64,000 nt of DNA from Alteromonas naphthalenivorans (GTDB taxonomy: Bacteria > Pseudomonadota > Gammaproteobacteria > Enterobacterales > Alteromonadaceae): contig NC_015554.1 of the NCBI RefSeq assembly GCF_000213655.1, forward strand, positions 4,030,001 to 4,094,000, written 5' to 3'. The notes beneath the pieces are model-generated. The model was not told the origin of the DNA and did not search any database. It saw only the letters and a list, made by a program, of their open reading frames with translations. The translations under genes were made by a program, and so were the position numbers. Shown piece by piece: positions 8,523 to 18,380 of the stretch. Positions within the stretch are counted from its first letter, which is position 1. Every line of letters begins with the position of its first letter.

Positions 8523-8553
8523 GATAGCTAACGAATCTAATACACGATATTAA
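8523..8553 (-). promoter_or_regulatory. nagG-like operator upstream of nagAa (in the 8457-8828 gap)
   Basis: Read on the minus strand, the 31-nt block begins TTAATATCGTGTATTAG and ends TTAGCTATC. It matches 25 of 31 positions of the block at 3795-3825. It overlaps a perfect 12-bp palindrome, GATATTAATATC (8546-8557), and lies 67 bases before the nagAa start. The rest of the 372-bp gap between nagAa and the phospholipase gene is AT-rich and shows no gene. Confidence 0.55.
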
Positions 8554-8828
8554 TATCATTCATGTTTGGAGTAGACAATATTCCGTAGTTTTAATATCTT
8601 TGTAGTCTATATATTCCATATTTTTGTCGAATATGCTTGTAAGGCACTGTTTATATTAATATTGTTTTTTGTTTATGAATTGTAAGCTTTCTGTCGGAAT
8701 ATCAGGTTCGATGTTGTTTTTCTTTTCTAGCATAAAACAATAAGCAGACAGATTCTGAACTGAAAACAATTCTACCGTTCGAAACGGATTGCTTTCGCGT
8801 ACTTAGTCAGGACTTTACCTGTTTTAAC

Positions 8829-9845
8829 TTATAATCGTTCGTTAAGCGCCAGACCTAATCCGAATCTTGTCTGGCTATAGTTGTAGTCGATTAAACTGTC
8901 CCCATAACCATTAAACATCACAGCATAACCTTTCAACTTTCCCCAAAGTGGGAAAGTTAGGCTGAATTCAGTTGAGCCTTTATGTGTGGCGAAATTCCGG
9001 CGACCCGTGAAGCCTATTTGTAATTCGTTCCATTTATAAACCATTTCCAGATCAAAATGGCCCATGTACTCATTAATATCAGGGTTATCGTCACCATCTG
9101 GATCGAGTGGGAAGTCCTTTGCTTCTTCTTCTATTCGGTACCAGGGGCGAAACGACAGCGCAAAGTTTTCCTTCTCAAGTAGAAAGCTGCCGTAAATGCG
9201 GTTCCAGCTGCGGGATAAGTGCTGAGCTTGTCCGTTAGATTGATGCTCGAACCCGAGGATAAAACCTGTATTACTCTGGAAGGGTTGCCAGCCTAAAGGG
9301 GCTGCGTAGAATATTTCCGGTTGATAGTTGGTTTCTCGAAAGGGTTTAGAAATGTTGCTCGAGTAGACCTGCCAGAGCGCTTGTAGGGTAAAACCCAAAT
9401 AAATACCGTCACCTTCGATAAAGAGGCTTTTGTGATTAAGAGGGACTTTCAGACTTATCTGAAATTTAGACTCTAAATCCTCAAGGTTCTCTTCATAGCC
9501 ACCATAAGTCTGATAAGCAAATTTATTAATCGAGTTTGTAGTGTAAAAAGGTAAGTAAAAATTGACTCTATGAGGTGTTATTACATAGGGTTCAAACTCT
9601 GTGCGGGATTCATTATTAAAGCGTTTTGATATTAATCCTGGGGTCGTGGAAGAAGCAGCTATAGGTTTAATACTGTCAACTTCTATCTCCGATGTTTGCG
9701 CTCCGCACTTATCCCGGATTTCGCTAAGTGTCATTGAGTCGTCGCCGCTCTCATAAACGTTCATAACGCATTCTTTTAATTGCGCGTTGGCATATTCGCT
9801 ACATGTAAGAAGTAAAGCTGCATAAGTTGCACGAAGTAATAACAT
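8829..9845 (-). CDS. outer-membrane phospholipase A1 (PldA family)
   Basis: The product (338 aa) has an N-terminal signal peptide (hydrophobic stretch, probable cleavage after YANA at residue about 21) and a C-terminal outer-membrane beta-barrel of the OMPLA family. The active-site region is FEHQSNGQAQHLSRSWNR, holding the His-x-Ser pair and the conserved NG and RSWNR. OMPLA is normally dormant and hydrolyses phospholipids that reach the outer leaflet when the membrane is disturbed. The gene lies downstream of an outer-membrane efflux factor on the same strand (148-bp gap). A role in membrane response to aromatic solvents is possible but is inference. Confidence 0.82.
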   Translation of the reverse strand: MLLLRATYAALLLTCSEYANAQLKECVMNVYESGDDSMTLSEIRDKCGAQTSEIEVDSIKPIAASSTTPGLISKRFNNESRTEFEPYVITPHRVNFYLPFYTTNSINKFAYQTYGGYEENLEDLESKFQISLKVPLNHKSLFIEGDGIYLGFTLQALWQVYSSNISKPFRETNYQPEIFYAAPLGWQPFQSNTGFILGFEHQSNGQAQHLSRSWNRIYGSFLLEKENFALSFRPWYRIEEEAKDFPLDPDGDDNPDINEYMGHFDLEMVYKWNELQIGFTGRRNFATHKGSTEFSLTFPLWGKLKGYAVMFNGYGDSLIDYNYSQTRFGLGLALNERL

Positions 9846-9993
9846 AGTAGATATACCGAAGGCATCAAAATCCAGTCAACACCATACTAAGATAGCTAAA
9901 GATCCTGACTCTGACAAAGCAAGTCAAAACAGTGGGCTTTTTTCAACAAGCTGAATTGGTTACTTCCTTGTAACCAGTTCTATGAATACAACG

Positions 9994-11466
9994 CTATTTG
10001 ATCTGGCTAACCTGCTCAGCGCTGTCAGCACCACTAAACCAGCCTCCTCCAAGCGAACGATACAAGGTAGATATAGCTATCTGCTTTTGAGTTCTAACGT
10101 TAATCGCTGCTAGCTGACTTGTTAAATTTTCCCGTTGAGCATCAAGAAACCTGAGGTTGTCATCTATTCCATTTTCGTAACGGGCCCTGGACAGACGAAG
10201 ACGTTCTTTGCTTGTTTCAGTTAGCTTCTCCTGAGCGGTTTGTTCGCGCCGAAGAGTATCAATGGAGGCGAGAGCATCTGCTACTTCTTTGAATGCTAAT
10301 TGTATGGTCTGTTCGTAATTTGCTACGGCAATATCTTTACGGATTTTTGCTAACTCAAGATTCGCCTGGTTTCTGCCATTGTCAATAATGGGTAATGATA
10401 GCTGTGGAGAAAAAGACCAACTGCGCTGTCCACTATTGAATAGCTCTGATAGCTCCATACTGGAAGCCCCGAAAAAACCGGTAAGTGAAATGCTAGGGAA
10501 AAATGCTGCTCGGGCCGCTCCAATATTTGCGTTTCTTGCCATCAACTGATGCTCTGCAGAACGAATATCAGGCCTGAATATCAGAAGTTCAGGAGGTGCA
10601 CCAGGTGAGATCTCGTCTACGATTGGAGACTCATCTAAGGATATTTTATTTAGCATTGGAGTTATGTCCTGAACTCCCACTAGCAGAGTCAGTGCGTTCT
10701 GCGCTAATTCTTGCTCCCGTTTTAACCGCTCTACTTCGACATAGGATTGTAAAGTTAAAGCGAGGGCATCCTGAAACTCTATAGCTGTAGCCGCACCAAA
10801 AGCCTGACGTTGTTTGATTTTGCTTTGAGTCACTTCTCTTGATAGCTTAATTTGCTCAGCAATATCTAAGCGTTTCACTGCGCCCTGATAAACAAGGTAG
10901 CTTTGAATAACGTCAGCTATTAGACTAATGCGTAAGCTTTGTGCCGCCTCTTCGGTTGCAAGGTACTCCTGAAGTGCAGCCTCCGTCATATTCTCAACCC
11001 TTCCGAAAAAATCAAGCTCAAACGAAGTAAATCCCACACCAGCGCGATACGTATTTTGAACGCTTGGCATACCAGGGATTCTTAAGTCTTCTGGGGTTCG
11101 TTGACGTGTTGCAGTGCTTTGTACCGCGATTGTTGGCAACGTATCCGCTCGTTGTATGCCGTATTGAGCTCGAGCGGCTTTGACATTAAGCAGTGTTTGT
11201 TTCAAGTCACGGTTACTATTTAACGCTAGCTCGATAAGAGCTGCTAAATGGCGGTCTTTAACAAATTCCTGCCAGTTGACCTGTGCGCCAGATGAAATAG
11301 TTGATTTATTCTCGATTCTATTTGCTTCGTTTGATATCCAGCTTGCCGACACCGGGTTCTCTGGTTTCTTGTATTCTGGTGCAAGTGAGCAACCGCCAAG
11401 TGCCAGCATCAAGGTGAGGGAAAGTAATGTAGTCTTGGGCGCACGATAAGCCTTAATCTTATGCAT
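9994..11466 (-). CDS. outer-membrane efflux lipoprotein, OprM/NodT family
   Basis: The product (490 aa) is the TolC-like outer-membrane channel of an RND pump. It starts with a lipoprotein signal (LTLMLALGGC, acylated Cys) and then SLAPEYKKP, the usual OprM-type start. Two outer-membrane efflux domains with long coiled helices follow, with the RPDIRSAEHQLMARNANIGAARAAFFPSISLTG landmark cut here at RPDIRSAEHQL. The frame extends 23 codons upstream, but ATG 11466 overlaps the RND stop codon (11459-11461), as expected for translational coupling, and gives the lipoprotein signal. It appears intact although its partner pump is truncated. Confidence 0.9.
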   Translation of the reverse strand: MHKIKAYRAPKTTLLSLTLMLALGGCSLAPEYKKPENPVSASWISNEANRIENKSTISSGAQVNWQEFVKDRHLAALIELALNSNRDLKQTLLNVKAARAQYGIQRADTLPTIAVQSTATRQRTPEDLRIPGMPSVQNTYRAGVGFTSFELDFFGRVENMTEAALQEYLATEEAAQSLRISLIADVIQSYLVYQGAVKRLDIAEQIKLSREVTQSKIKQRQAFGAATAIEFQDALALTLQSYVEVERLKREQELAQNALTLLVGVQDITPMLNKISLDESPIVDEISPGAPPELLIFRPDIRSAEHQLMARNANIGAARAAFFPSISLTGFFGASSMELSELFNSGQRSWSFSPQLSLPIIDNGRNQANLELAKIRKDIAVANYEQTIQLAFKEVADALASIDTLRREQTAQEKLTETSKERLRLSRARYENGIDDNLRFLDAQRENLTSQLAAINVRTQKQIAISTLYRSLGGGWFSGADSAEQVSQIK

Positions 11467-13387
11467 GATTTGAATCCTCTTCCAGTAACTCTCGCTCGCG
11501 CTCAGAAGCTGAGGTTTCGCGGTGATCGCGGGCAAGCAGAGTGTAAATAGTGGGCAATACGAATAGTGTAAAAAAGGTGCCGATCAGTAGACCTGTGACA
11601 ACCACTAAGCCAATGGAGTAGCGACTGGCTGCACCCGCTCCTGTGGCAAACATCAAAGGAATTAATCCTGATACCATTGCAGCCGTAGTCATTAGAACCG
11701 GACGCATACGAATCATTGCTGCGTGTAGCATTGCATCCATAGGGCTCAAGCCTTGATGTTTCTGAATATCATTGGCAAAAGACACCATTAAAATACCGTG
11801 TTTAGATATGAGCCCAATTAGGGTGACTAGCCCAATTTGGGTGTAAATATTCATCGTTGCAAATCCTAGCCAAAGTGGAATTAGGGCCCCACAAATAGCT
11901 AGCGGTACTGTAATCAAAATTACCAATGGGTCTTTGAAGCTCTCATACTGAGCAGCTAAGACTAAAAATATAACGATCAGCGCAAATCCAAAGGAGATGA
12001 TTAAGCGATTACCCTCTTTGACAAATTGCCTGCTGTCGGACATCCAGTCTATCTGAGCGCCAGGAGGAAGTGGTTGTGCCTGTAAAAACTCAACAGCTTG
12101 TCCCATGGTTACTCCCGGTAGAAGGACGCCGGACAAGGTAATAGCGTTCATTTGGTTAAACTGTGGTAACCGATTGGCCTGTGGGGTGACTTTTATATCA
12201 ACGACCGTGGATAGCGGCACCATCTCACCTGATTGGGCTCGAACGTAGTATCCTGATAAATCATCAGGGGCTAGTCGTTCGCTTTGAGGCACTTGAGTAA
12301 TTACATCGTAAGAGCGATCGAACCAATTGAATCGGTTAATATAGTTTTCACCAACAAGAACGGCTAGTGTCTCTGCGACATCATTCATGCTAACGCCCAT
12401 CTCGCCTGCTTTAGATGCATTTATAGAGATTTGAGCCTGTGGACTGTCAAAAGCCAGATTGCTGTCTACAAAAGCAAACAATCCGCTACCCCATGCTGCA
12501 CCTTTAATTCCTTCCATTGTTTTGTACAGTTCAGAGAACTCAGATGGTGCGCGCAGAATCATTTGAACAGGTAAGCCACCGCTACCCGCAGGCAACGGTG
12601 CCGGTTGGAAGGCTGTAGCAAAAGCTCCGGTAATTTTTCCAGATTGACCGTTAATAATGCCTTCTACTTCGTTGGTATTCATTTTACGATCATCCCAAGG
12701 CGTTAGTACGACACCACCAAACCCGCTATTCTGCCCATCTAGTCCATTCACGAAGAAGCTTGCTTGATAGTCAGGAAGTTGTCTGAACACATTTTCAACT
12801 TCCAGCGTCGCTTGCTCTGTATAATCTACACTTGCGTATTGGGGAGATTTGGTTTGAACAAAAACATAACCTTGGTCTTCGCCTGGTGCTAATTCATGAT
12901 TAACCCCCATAAATAACACGACTATGCCTGCTAGAATGGCGACACAAACAAATAAAACCGCGGCTCTTGCGTGCAATACATAACTAAGCAGCTTGCCGTA
13001 ACGATTTGCCAAGCCGGTCATGGTTCGATCTATTATTTGGGCTAATCGTCCTTCAGACATTTTAGCGTCGAGCATATAGCTACTCATCATCGGAGACAGA
13101 GTAAGAGCGACGACCCCCGACACAATTACCGAGCAGGCGAGGGTAAATGCGAACTCTTTGAATAAAGCGCCAGTAACACCTCCCATCATGCCTATTGGAG
13201 CATAGACCGCGGCTAGTGTTATAGTCATACCAACCACTGGCCATACTATTTCTCGGGCGCCCAAAAGCGAAGCTTTTACTGGGGACAGTCCTTCTTCAAT
13301 GTGACGATGAATATTTTCTACTACAACAATTGCATCGTCTACAACTAAGCCAATCGCTAGCACCATCGCTAATAGGGTAAGTAGATT
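11459..13387 (-). pseudogene. RND efflux permease, N-terminal part lost to transposon
   Basis: The frame encodes about 642 residues of an HAE1-type RND drug/proton antiporter, whose family is about 1030-1050 aa. The frame enters from the transposon end at 13387 as NLLTLLAMVLAIGLVVDDAIVVVENIHRH, so transmembrane helix 4 with the Asp-Asp pair (VVDDAI) and all that follows is present. Roughly 390 N-terminal residues (helices 1-3 and part of the porter domain) are missing. No matching N-terminal piece or adaptor gene is found elsewhere in the window. An ATG at 13366 could open a remnant frame, but a working pump is not expected. Confidence 0.88.
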
Positions 13388-13467
13388 GGGGTTCTAGGGA
13401 TTTTCCCCTCTAAAAAGACATAATCCTCTGTAGACCACACCAATAAATGGCTGCGGAGGTGGGTTAC
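13388..13467 (+). repeat. left 80-bp terminal inverted repeat, copy 1
   Basis: It pairs with 16518-16597 (one mismatch, GGTGGGTTAC against GGTGGTTTAC at the inner end) and is identical to 18242-18321 and 23920-23999. Confidence 0.92.
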
Positions 13468-13526
13468 TACTTATAAGTGTGGCAAATTAGGTAAATATCG
13501 TACATTTAATACGGAACAGCCCTGAT

Positions 13527-16503
13527 ATGGCCATCAAAAACGAAATTACTATTCTCACGAGAGCAGAACAGGCAGATCTTTATTCCCCACCCATTTTTTC
13601 AATCGAAGAACAACGTCTGTACTTTTCTCTGAACGATGCGGAATTGGCAGTTTTTCGGTCAATTCGTCTCAGAGCTCATAGATGTTACTTTGTCGCGATT
13701 TTGGGATACTTCAAATCAAAGCCCGTCATCCTAGATATCGCTTACTCGCAGGTTTCTAAGGATTTAATGTTCATCAGTAAAGAGCTGCTTGGCGGCAAGG
13801 GGCTCAGACCATTCACTCCCTCACAAAAACAAAAAGATCGACTCTACGCAAAAGTATTAGACCTTGCTGGTTATCACAAATGGGACGAAAGTCAGCACTT
13901 CAATTCTCTTTTCGACCACCTTGTTCAGGTGGGCAATGCCTGGCTGGAGCCGCGTTACCTCTTTGATACTGCTATTGAATTCCTAACCAGTCACAGCATT
14001 GCTATCCCTAGGTACACCGTACTCCAGAGACTGATAAGCAGAGCGATGCAGCAGGTCAGAAAAGACCTGGCGCACCAACTTAATCAACTCACCAGTCCTG
14101 AACTTCACGTCTTTCTGGACAGCATAACAGCCATTGATGACGGACTAAGCCTGAACCAGCTCAGAGGCGGTGCAAAAAGTCTGACCGTACCTGAACTTAA
14201 AAAGAGCTTGCCCTTTATCATCAGTTAGCGCCATGGCGCACGCAAATCAATGGCGTTATCGATGGGCTTAATCTGTCTCTTAAAAATCGACAACACTTCG
14301 GTGAGCTCATCAACTATTACGGTAGTAAACTCAAACGATTCAAACGCGCACAGCAGCATCTATGGTTGCTATGTCACCTGACAGAGCGGATACAACTGGC
14401 ACTGGAACGGTTAACTGATGGGTTCATTTACCATATCCGCAAGCAACAAGAAGCTGCCAACACCTTTGCACAACAAGCAGTGTTCCTGTCCTGGCAGTCA
14501 GCCGCGGACAATGTCACGAAAGCGGCAGAGTTACTGCATCTGTTTGTGGATGAGAACATTGATGATAATCAACCCTTCTCAGTAGTCAGACAACAGGCAT
14601 TGAAGGTCATGAATGACAGGGATATCCAGACCCTCTGCCTTTACCTGAAAAAACAGAAACGGACCGTGGAAGAGTACCAGTGGCAACATTACGATGAACA
14701 ATGCAATCTCCTGGAGCAACTGTTAAGGCAGGTGTTCTTGTGCCTTGAATGTGAGGCCGGTAAAGGCTCAGAAGCCGTCGTCGCCCAACTTCAACAGATG
14801 CAGACGGAAATCGCATTCGGTGGACCACTGAAGACGATGGATACGTCGCTCATCCCGAAAAAGCACCTCCCATGGTTGGTTAAACAGGATAACGTTAACC
14901 CGCAACGTTACGAATGGCTGCTCTACCGGCAGTTAACCTCACGACTGAATGGACGCATTTATTTGCCAAATGTTACCAAATACCGCGCACTGGAAGACGA
15001 CCTGATCCCCCAGACATCGCAGGATACCTTGCTGGCCTCATCAACACTGGACAGACTAAAACAGCCCGCAGAGTTATTGTTACAGGAGAAACAACACCGG
15101 CTGGAAAGTGCACTCAAAGACGTTGCTCTCCATATTGATGAGGGAGACAATCGAAATGTGATCATGAAAAATCGTACCGGTACCCGCTGGCGTCTGCCGA
15201 CCAAAAGCGCTACATCTCTGGTCAACAATCCCTTTTTAAGTCGAATGCAACCGGTCGGTATCGCGGATGTACTGCGGTATGTAGAGCGCGAAACCGGGTT
15301 CATGAAATGTCTGACTCATGTACTTCCGATACAAAAACAAGGGTTCACTCATCAGGATGATTTACTGGCCATTCTGATTGCCAACGCCACTCACCGTGGT
15401 GTGTATGGCATGGCGCAGATCTCCGATCGAAGCTATGAACACCTGAGTACGGTGCAGGCCAACTATATCCGGCCTGAAACGCTGCATGACGCCAGCGACG
15501 TGATCAATAATGCGGTTGCAGCGCTACCCATCTTCCGCCACTACCATATTCAGGAGGACCAGCTGCATGTCAGTGCGGATGGTCAGAAATTCGAAACCCA
15601 TCTGGAAACCTTTAAACCCGGTACTCCTCTAAGTATTTCGGCACCAACAAAGGGATCACGGCCATGACACTGGTGGCCAACCACAGCGCCCTCAATGCTC
15701 GGATCATCGGTTCCAACGAGCACGAATCACACTATATTTATGACCTGTTACAATCCAACAGCAGTGAAATCAAACCTGACGTACTCTCGACAGATACACA
15801 CGGTGTCAATCATGTTAACTTCGCCTTACTGGATCTATGCGGTTACAGTTTTGCACCGCGATACGCGCAGTTCAGTAGTGTCATCAATGATCTGTTTGAC
15901 GTAACTGAAAATGAACACGGCGGCACCAACCTTGCCCTGAAAAAGCCCATCAGGACGAATGTCATCGAAACGGGATGGCAGGATATTAGGCGCATTGTTC
16001 TGTCACTTCAGACAAAGCGAACGACACAGGCAATGCTGGTAAGAAAGTTGTCTGGTTATCCTTCGGGGCACCCGACATTACAGGCGCTGACGGAGTATAA
16101 TCGACTGGTCAAAGCGCAATATTTACTGGATTACATAGACAATGCCAGTTTGCGGCAGTACGTTCAGCGTGCCCTTAACCGGGGAGAAGCGTGGCACTTC
16201 CTGAGACGGGCTATTGCGTCGGTGAATGGCGATCAGTTCCGAGGCAAAAACGAGAGTGAAATCGCTATCTGGAATGAATGTGCAAGATTGCTTGCCAACG
16301 CGATCATCTACTTCAACTCCGCGATACTGAGTCATCTGCTGGGACACTTTGAAGCGAGAGGAGATGAAGAGAAAGCGGGTATCACTCGTGCTGTTTCGCC
16401 CGTTGCGTGGCAAAATATCAACTTAAGCGGAACGTATAACTTCACTAATACTGGGAAATTGCCCAATATTGGCGAAATAACAAGGCCGATAGTGGATGAT
16501 TAG
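13527..16503 (+). pseudogene. tnpA: Tn3-family transposase, two frameshifts (copy 1)
   Basis: Repairing two one-base deletions gives a protein of about 992 aa. The N-terminus is the DUF4158 DNA-binding region of Tn3 transposases (MAIKNEITILTRAEQADLYS). The C-terminal DDE domain has SADGQKFETH, STDTHGVNHVNF and NRGEAWHFLRRAI with the catalytic D, D and E. Compared with copy 2, an A is missing in the run at 14199-14203 and another in 15614-15616, which breaks the gene into three frames (13527-14228, a middle part to about 15667, and 15664-16503). As written it is inactive. Confidence 0.88.
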
Positions 16504-16517
16504 GCTCCAAGCTGAAA

Positions 16518-16597
16518 GTAAACCACCTCCGCAGCCATTTATTGGTGTGGTCTACAGAGGATTATGTCTTTTTAGAGGGGAAAATCCCTAGAACCCC
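16518..16597 (-). repeat. right 80-bp terminal inverted repeat, copy 1
   Basis: It is the inverted partner of 13388-13467 and ends in ...CTAGAACCCC at 16597. Confidence 0.92.
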
Positions 16598-16740
16598 TTA
16601 GTGGATATGAAGATATTGATGTATGACATAGTTATTTCAGATTAGTTTTTATTGAAGATAAAGTCTTATAAATTGTAATATTTTTATGTTATTTATACAG
16701 ATAATATTTTTCTTTAAGATAACTTTATTTGAGGCACGCT

Positions 16741-17280
16741 ATGACCCTATCTATTAAGGCGGAATTTAATCGTTTATTTGAAAAGTTAAAAACTGAACGA
16801 GATGAAGTGAAAGTTAAAATGCATTTAGCATCCATGGATGCAAGAGAAGAATTTTTAGCCGCAGAAAAAAAATGGGAGCTTTTGAAACTAGAAGCAGCAG
16901 AAATAGCAGATGAGACGAAAAGTAAATCAGAATCTCTCATTGCCAAAGCTAAAGACGAGAGCGTCGAGTTAAAAGCCTCCTACAGTTCACTTAAACAACA
17001 ACTTGCTGAGAAGCAAACAGAGGCTGAAGAAAGTTTCGATAGTTTTTACGAGAAGATTAAAACGGAACGAGACGAAATTAAGTTAAAGCTGCACCTTGCG
17101 TCTATGGATGCCAAAGATGAATTTGATGAAGCAGAAAAAAAGTGGGATCAGCTAAAAGCAAAAGTTGCCGATATCGCTGACGAGACCAAAGAATCATCTG
17201 AAGACGTAGTCATCAAAGCTAATCTGCTGACCGCTGAATTGAAAGACTCTTATCACCGCATCTTAAAAAAATTCAAATAA
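16741..17280 (+). CDS. tandemly duplicated coiled-coil protein of unknown function
   Basis: The product (179 aa) is highly charged and almost entirely helical. It consists of two homologous halves of about 80 residues: half one has FEKLKTERDEVKVKMHLASM and EFLAAEKKWELL, half two has YEKIKTERDEIKLKLHLASM and EFDEAEKKWDQL; both continue with ADETK. No signal peptide, membrane helix or catalytic motif is visible. ATG 16741 is preceded by GAGG with a 6-base spacer; a TTG at 16729 is in frame but less likely. It lies between the two transposon copies, convergent with the exonuclease gene. The family was not recognised; a structural or apolipoprotein-like role is only a guess. Confidence 0.7.
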   Translation: MTLSIKAEFNRLFEKLKTERDEVKVKMHLASMDAREEFLAAEKKWELLKLEAAEIADETKSKSESLIAKAKDESVELKASYSSLKQQLAEKQTEAEESFDSFYEKIKTERDEIKLKLHLASMDAKDEFDEAEKKWDQLKAKVADIADETKESSEDVVIKANLLTAELKDSYHRILKKFK

Positions 17281-17293
17281 CCTTTTAACGATC

Positions 17294-17333
17294 AAGCTAA
17301 GCCTATATTTTCCTAGTAACATAGGTTTAGCTT
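17294..17333. terminator. hairpin between convergent genes
   Basis: AAGCTAAGCCTAT and ATAGGTTTAGCTT form a 13-bp stem with one mismatch between the convergent coiled-coil and exonuclease genes. No strong T run follows on either strand, so termination is possible but not certain. Confidence 0.4.
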
Positions 17334-17424
17334 GTCATATTACTCTTCATTATCATTTCGATCGTTAATCCTCACGTTAATTAATAATGCCCAAAAATCC
17401 CTATTCTATGTGAAAACTTCTACT

Positions 17425-17955
17425 TTACGCGCGCATTTTTTCAGGGTTAAGCGTTTGTTGGTGAGCACGTAACCATGTCTTTTGGATGGCTTTAGCATCG
17501 GTCGAAGCACGATGTCGAGCTATGCCAAGTTCTGCAATAATATCTTGCTTAGTCTGATCCCAGATGTCGATCATTGCTTCTGTCATAATGGTTTCAATGG
17601 CTGATAACCGAAACGTTGAGGCTATTCCGGCATCATAAAAAAGTTTGTTGAACCAGGTAAAATCCACCACCCACCCATCACTGAACACGGTTTTCCCTGC
17701 TAGTAAGCGGTTCAGTTCGTGTGCGATGGCTCGAGTGCTTCTTCCGCGATGGGTAATAATATCCTGGGATAGGCCGTGGAGTTTTTCTGCTTCTGCCGAC
17801 CAGTAATTCCAATGAGCAGCAGGCTTTATTAACGTACAAAAGCTATCGGAATCCGATTTATAAAAGCCGATTTCTATGGGATAGCTTGGCTCTGCCAACC
17901 CCGATGCCTCGATATCGAGAATGATGGGTGGATGAATAAGGCTATGTCGAATCAT
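17425..17955 (-). CDS. DnaQ-like DEDDh 3'-5' exonuclease
   Basis: The product (176 aa) is a stand-alone exonuclease-fold protein acting on 3' ends of RNA or DNA. The DEDDh residues are visible: DIEASGL (residues 14-20, Asp and Glu), SDGWVVDFTWF (about 95-105) and HRASTDAKA (about 148-156, His and the last Asp). It is not fused to a polymerase and has no other domain. Single-domain proteins of this kind are annotated as 3'-5' exoribonucleases or as exonuclease-like proteins of unknown substrate. It sits in the 1.6-kb segment between two transposon copies; the 286 bases upstream (17956-18241) show no gene. Confidence 0.78.
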   Translation of the reverse strand: MIRHSLIHPPIILDIEASGLAEPSYPIEIGFYKSDSDSFCTLIKPAAHWNYWSAEAEKLHGLSQDIITHRGRSTRAIAHELNRLLAGKTVFSDGWVVDFTWFNKLFYDAGIASTFRLSAIETIMTEAMIDIWDQTKQDIIAELGIARHRASTDAKAIQKTWLRAHQQTLNPEKMRA

Positions 17956-18241
17956 GCACTCACACTCCTGCTGTTGGAAATTGACTAGCTATTTAGTCGT
18001 TAAGTAGTCGTTAAGCGTTTGTTATATAAACAATTTTTTGAATTTTTGTTTATTATATTGATAATTGTGAAAGCTATTAAGCAGATTCGGACGCTAAACT
18101 CGATAATCTGAGTATATCCTTTGAGCCCACACATTTGGTTGGATATTGCCATAAGAAGACAAAAGATTGATGCCAAATAAGTGTTAGGTTGGTGTGTAGC
18201 ATTTTGATTATGCTTTTGAGTAAGGAGTGAAGCCACTGTAT

Positions 18242-18321
18242 GGGGTTCTAGGGATTTTCCCCTCTAAAAAGACATAATCCTCTGTAGACCACACCAATAA
18301 ATGGCTGCGGAGGTGGGTTAC
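18242..18321 (+). repeat. left 80-bp terminal inverted repeat, copy 2
   Basis: It is identical to 13388-13467 and pairs with 21373-21452. Confidence 0.92.
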
Positions 18322-18380
18322 TACTTATAAGTGTGGCAAATTAGGTAAATATCGTACATTTAATACGGAACAGCCCTGAT

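Larger units (their letters stand above)
13388..16597 (+). mobile_element. IS1071-like Tn3-family element, copy 1
   Basis: This 3210-bp element is bounded by 80-bp terminal inverted repeats that begin GGGGTTCTAGGGATTTTCCC and match at 79 of 80 positions. It contains only a Tn3-type transposase; there is no resolvase and no passenger gene. This layout (about 3.2 kb, unusually long ends, transposase only) is that of IS1071, which often flanks catabolic genes. It interrupts the RND pump gene on its left. The 5-bp flanks (AGATT left, TTAGT right) do not match, so it is not in the state left by a simple insertion. Confidence 0.88.

Noticed and set aside
14199..15616. Programmed frameshifting in the Tn3 transposase
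   Set aside because: The slips are at different A runs in the two copies and need opposite corrections, so random homopolymer errors or mutations fit better.
18000..18236. Minus-strand 78-codon frame and an attC-like GCGTTTGTTA (near 18015) upstream of the exonuclease gene
   Set aside because: The frame has no ribosome site or protein-like pattern, and no matching attC partner arm or GTTRRRY core was found within cassette distance.
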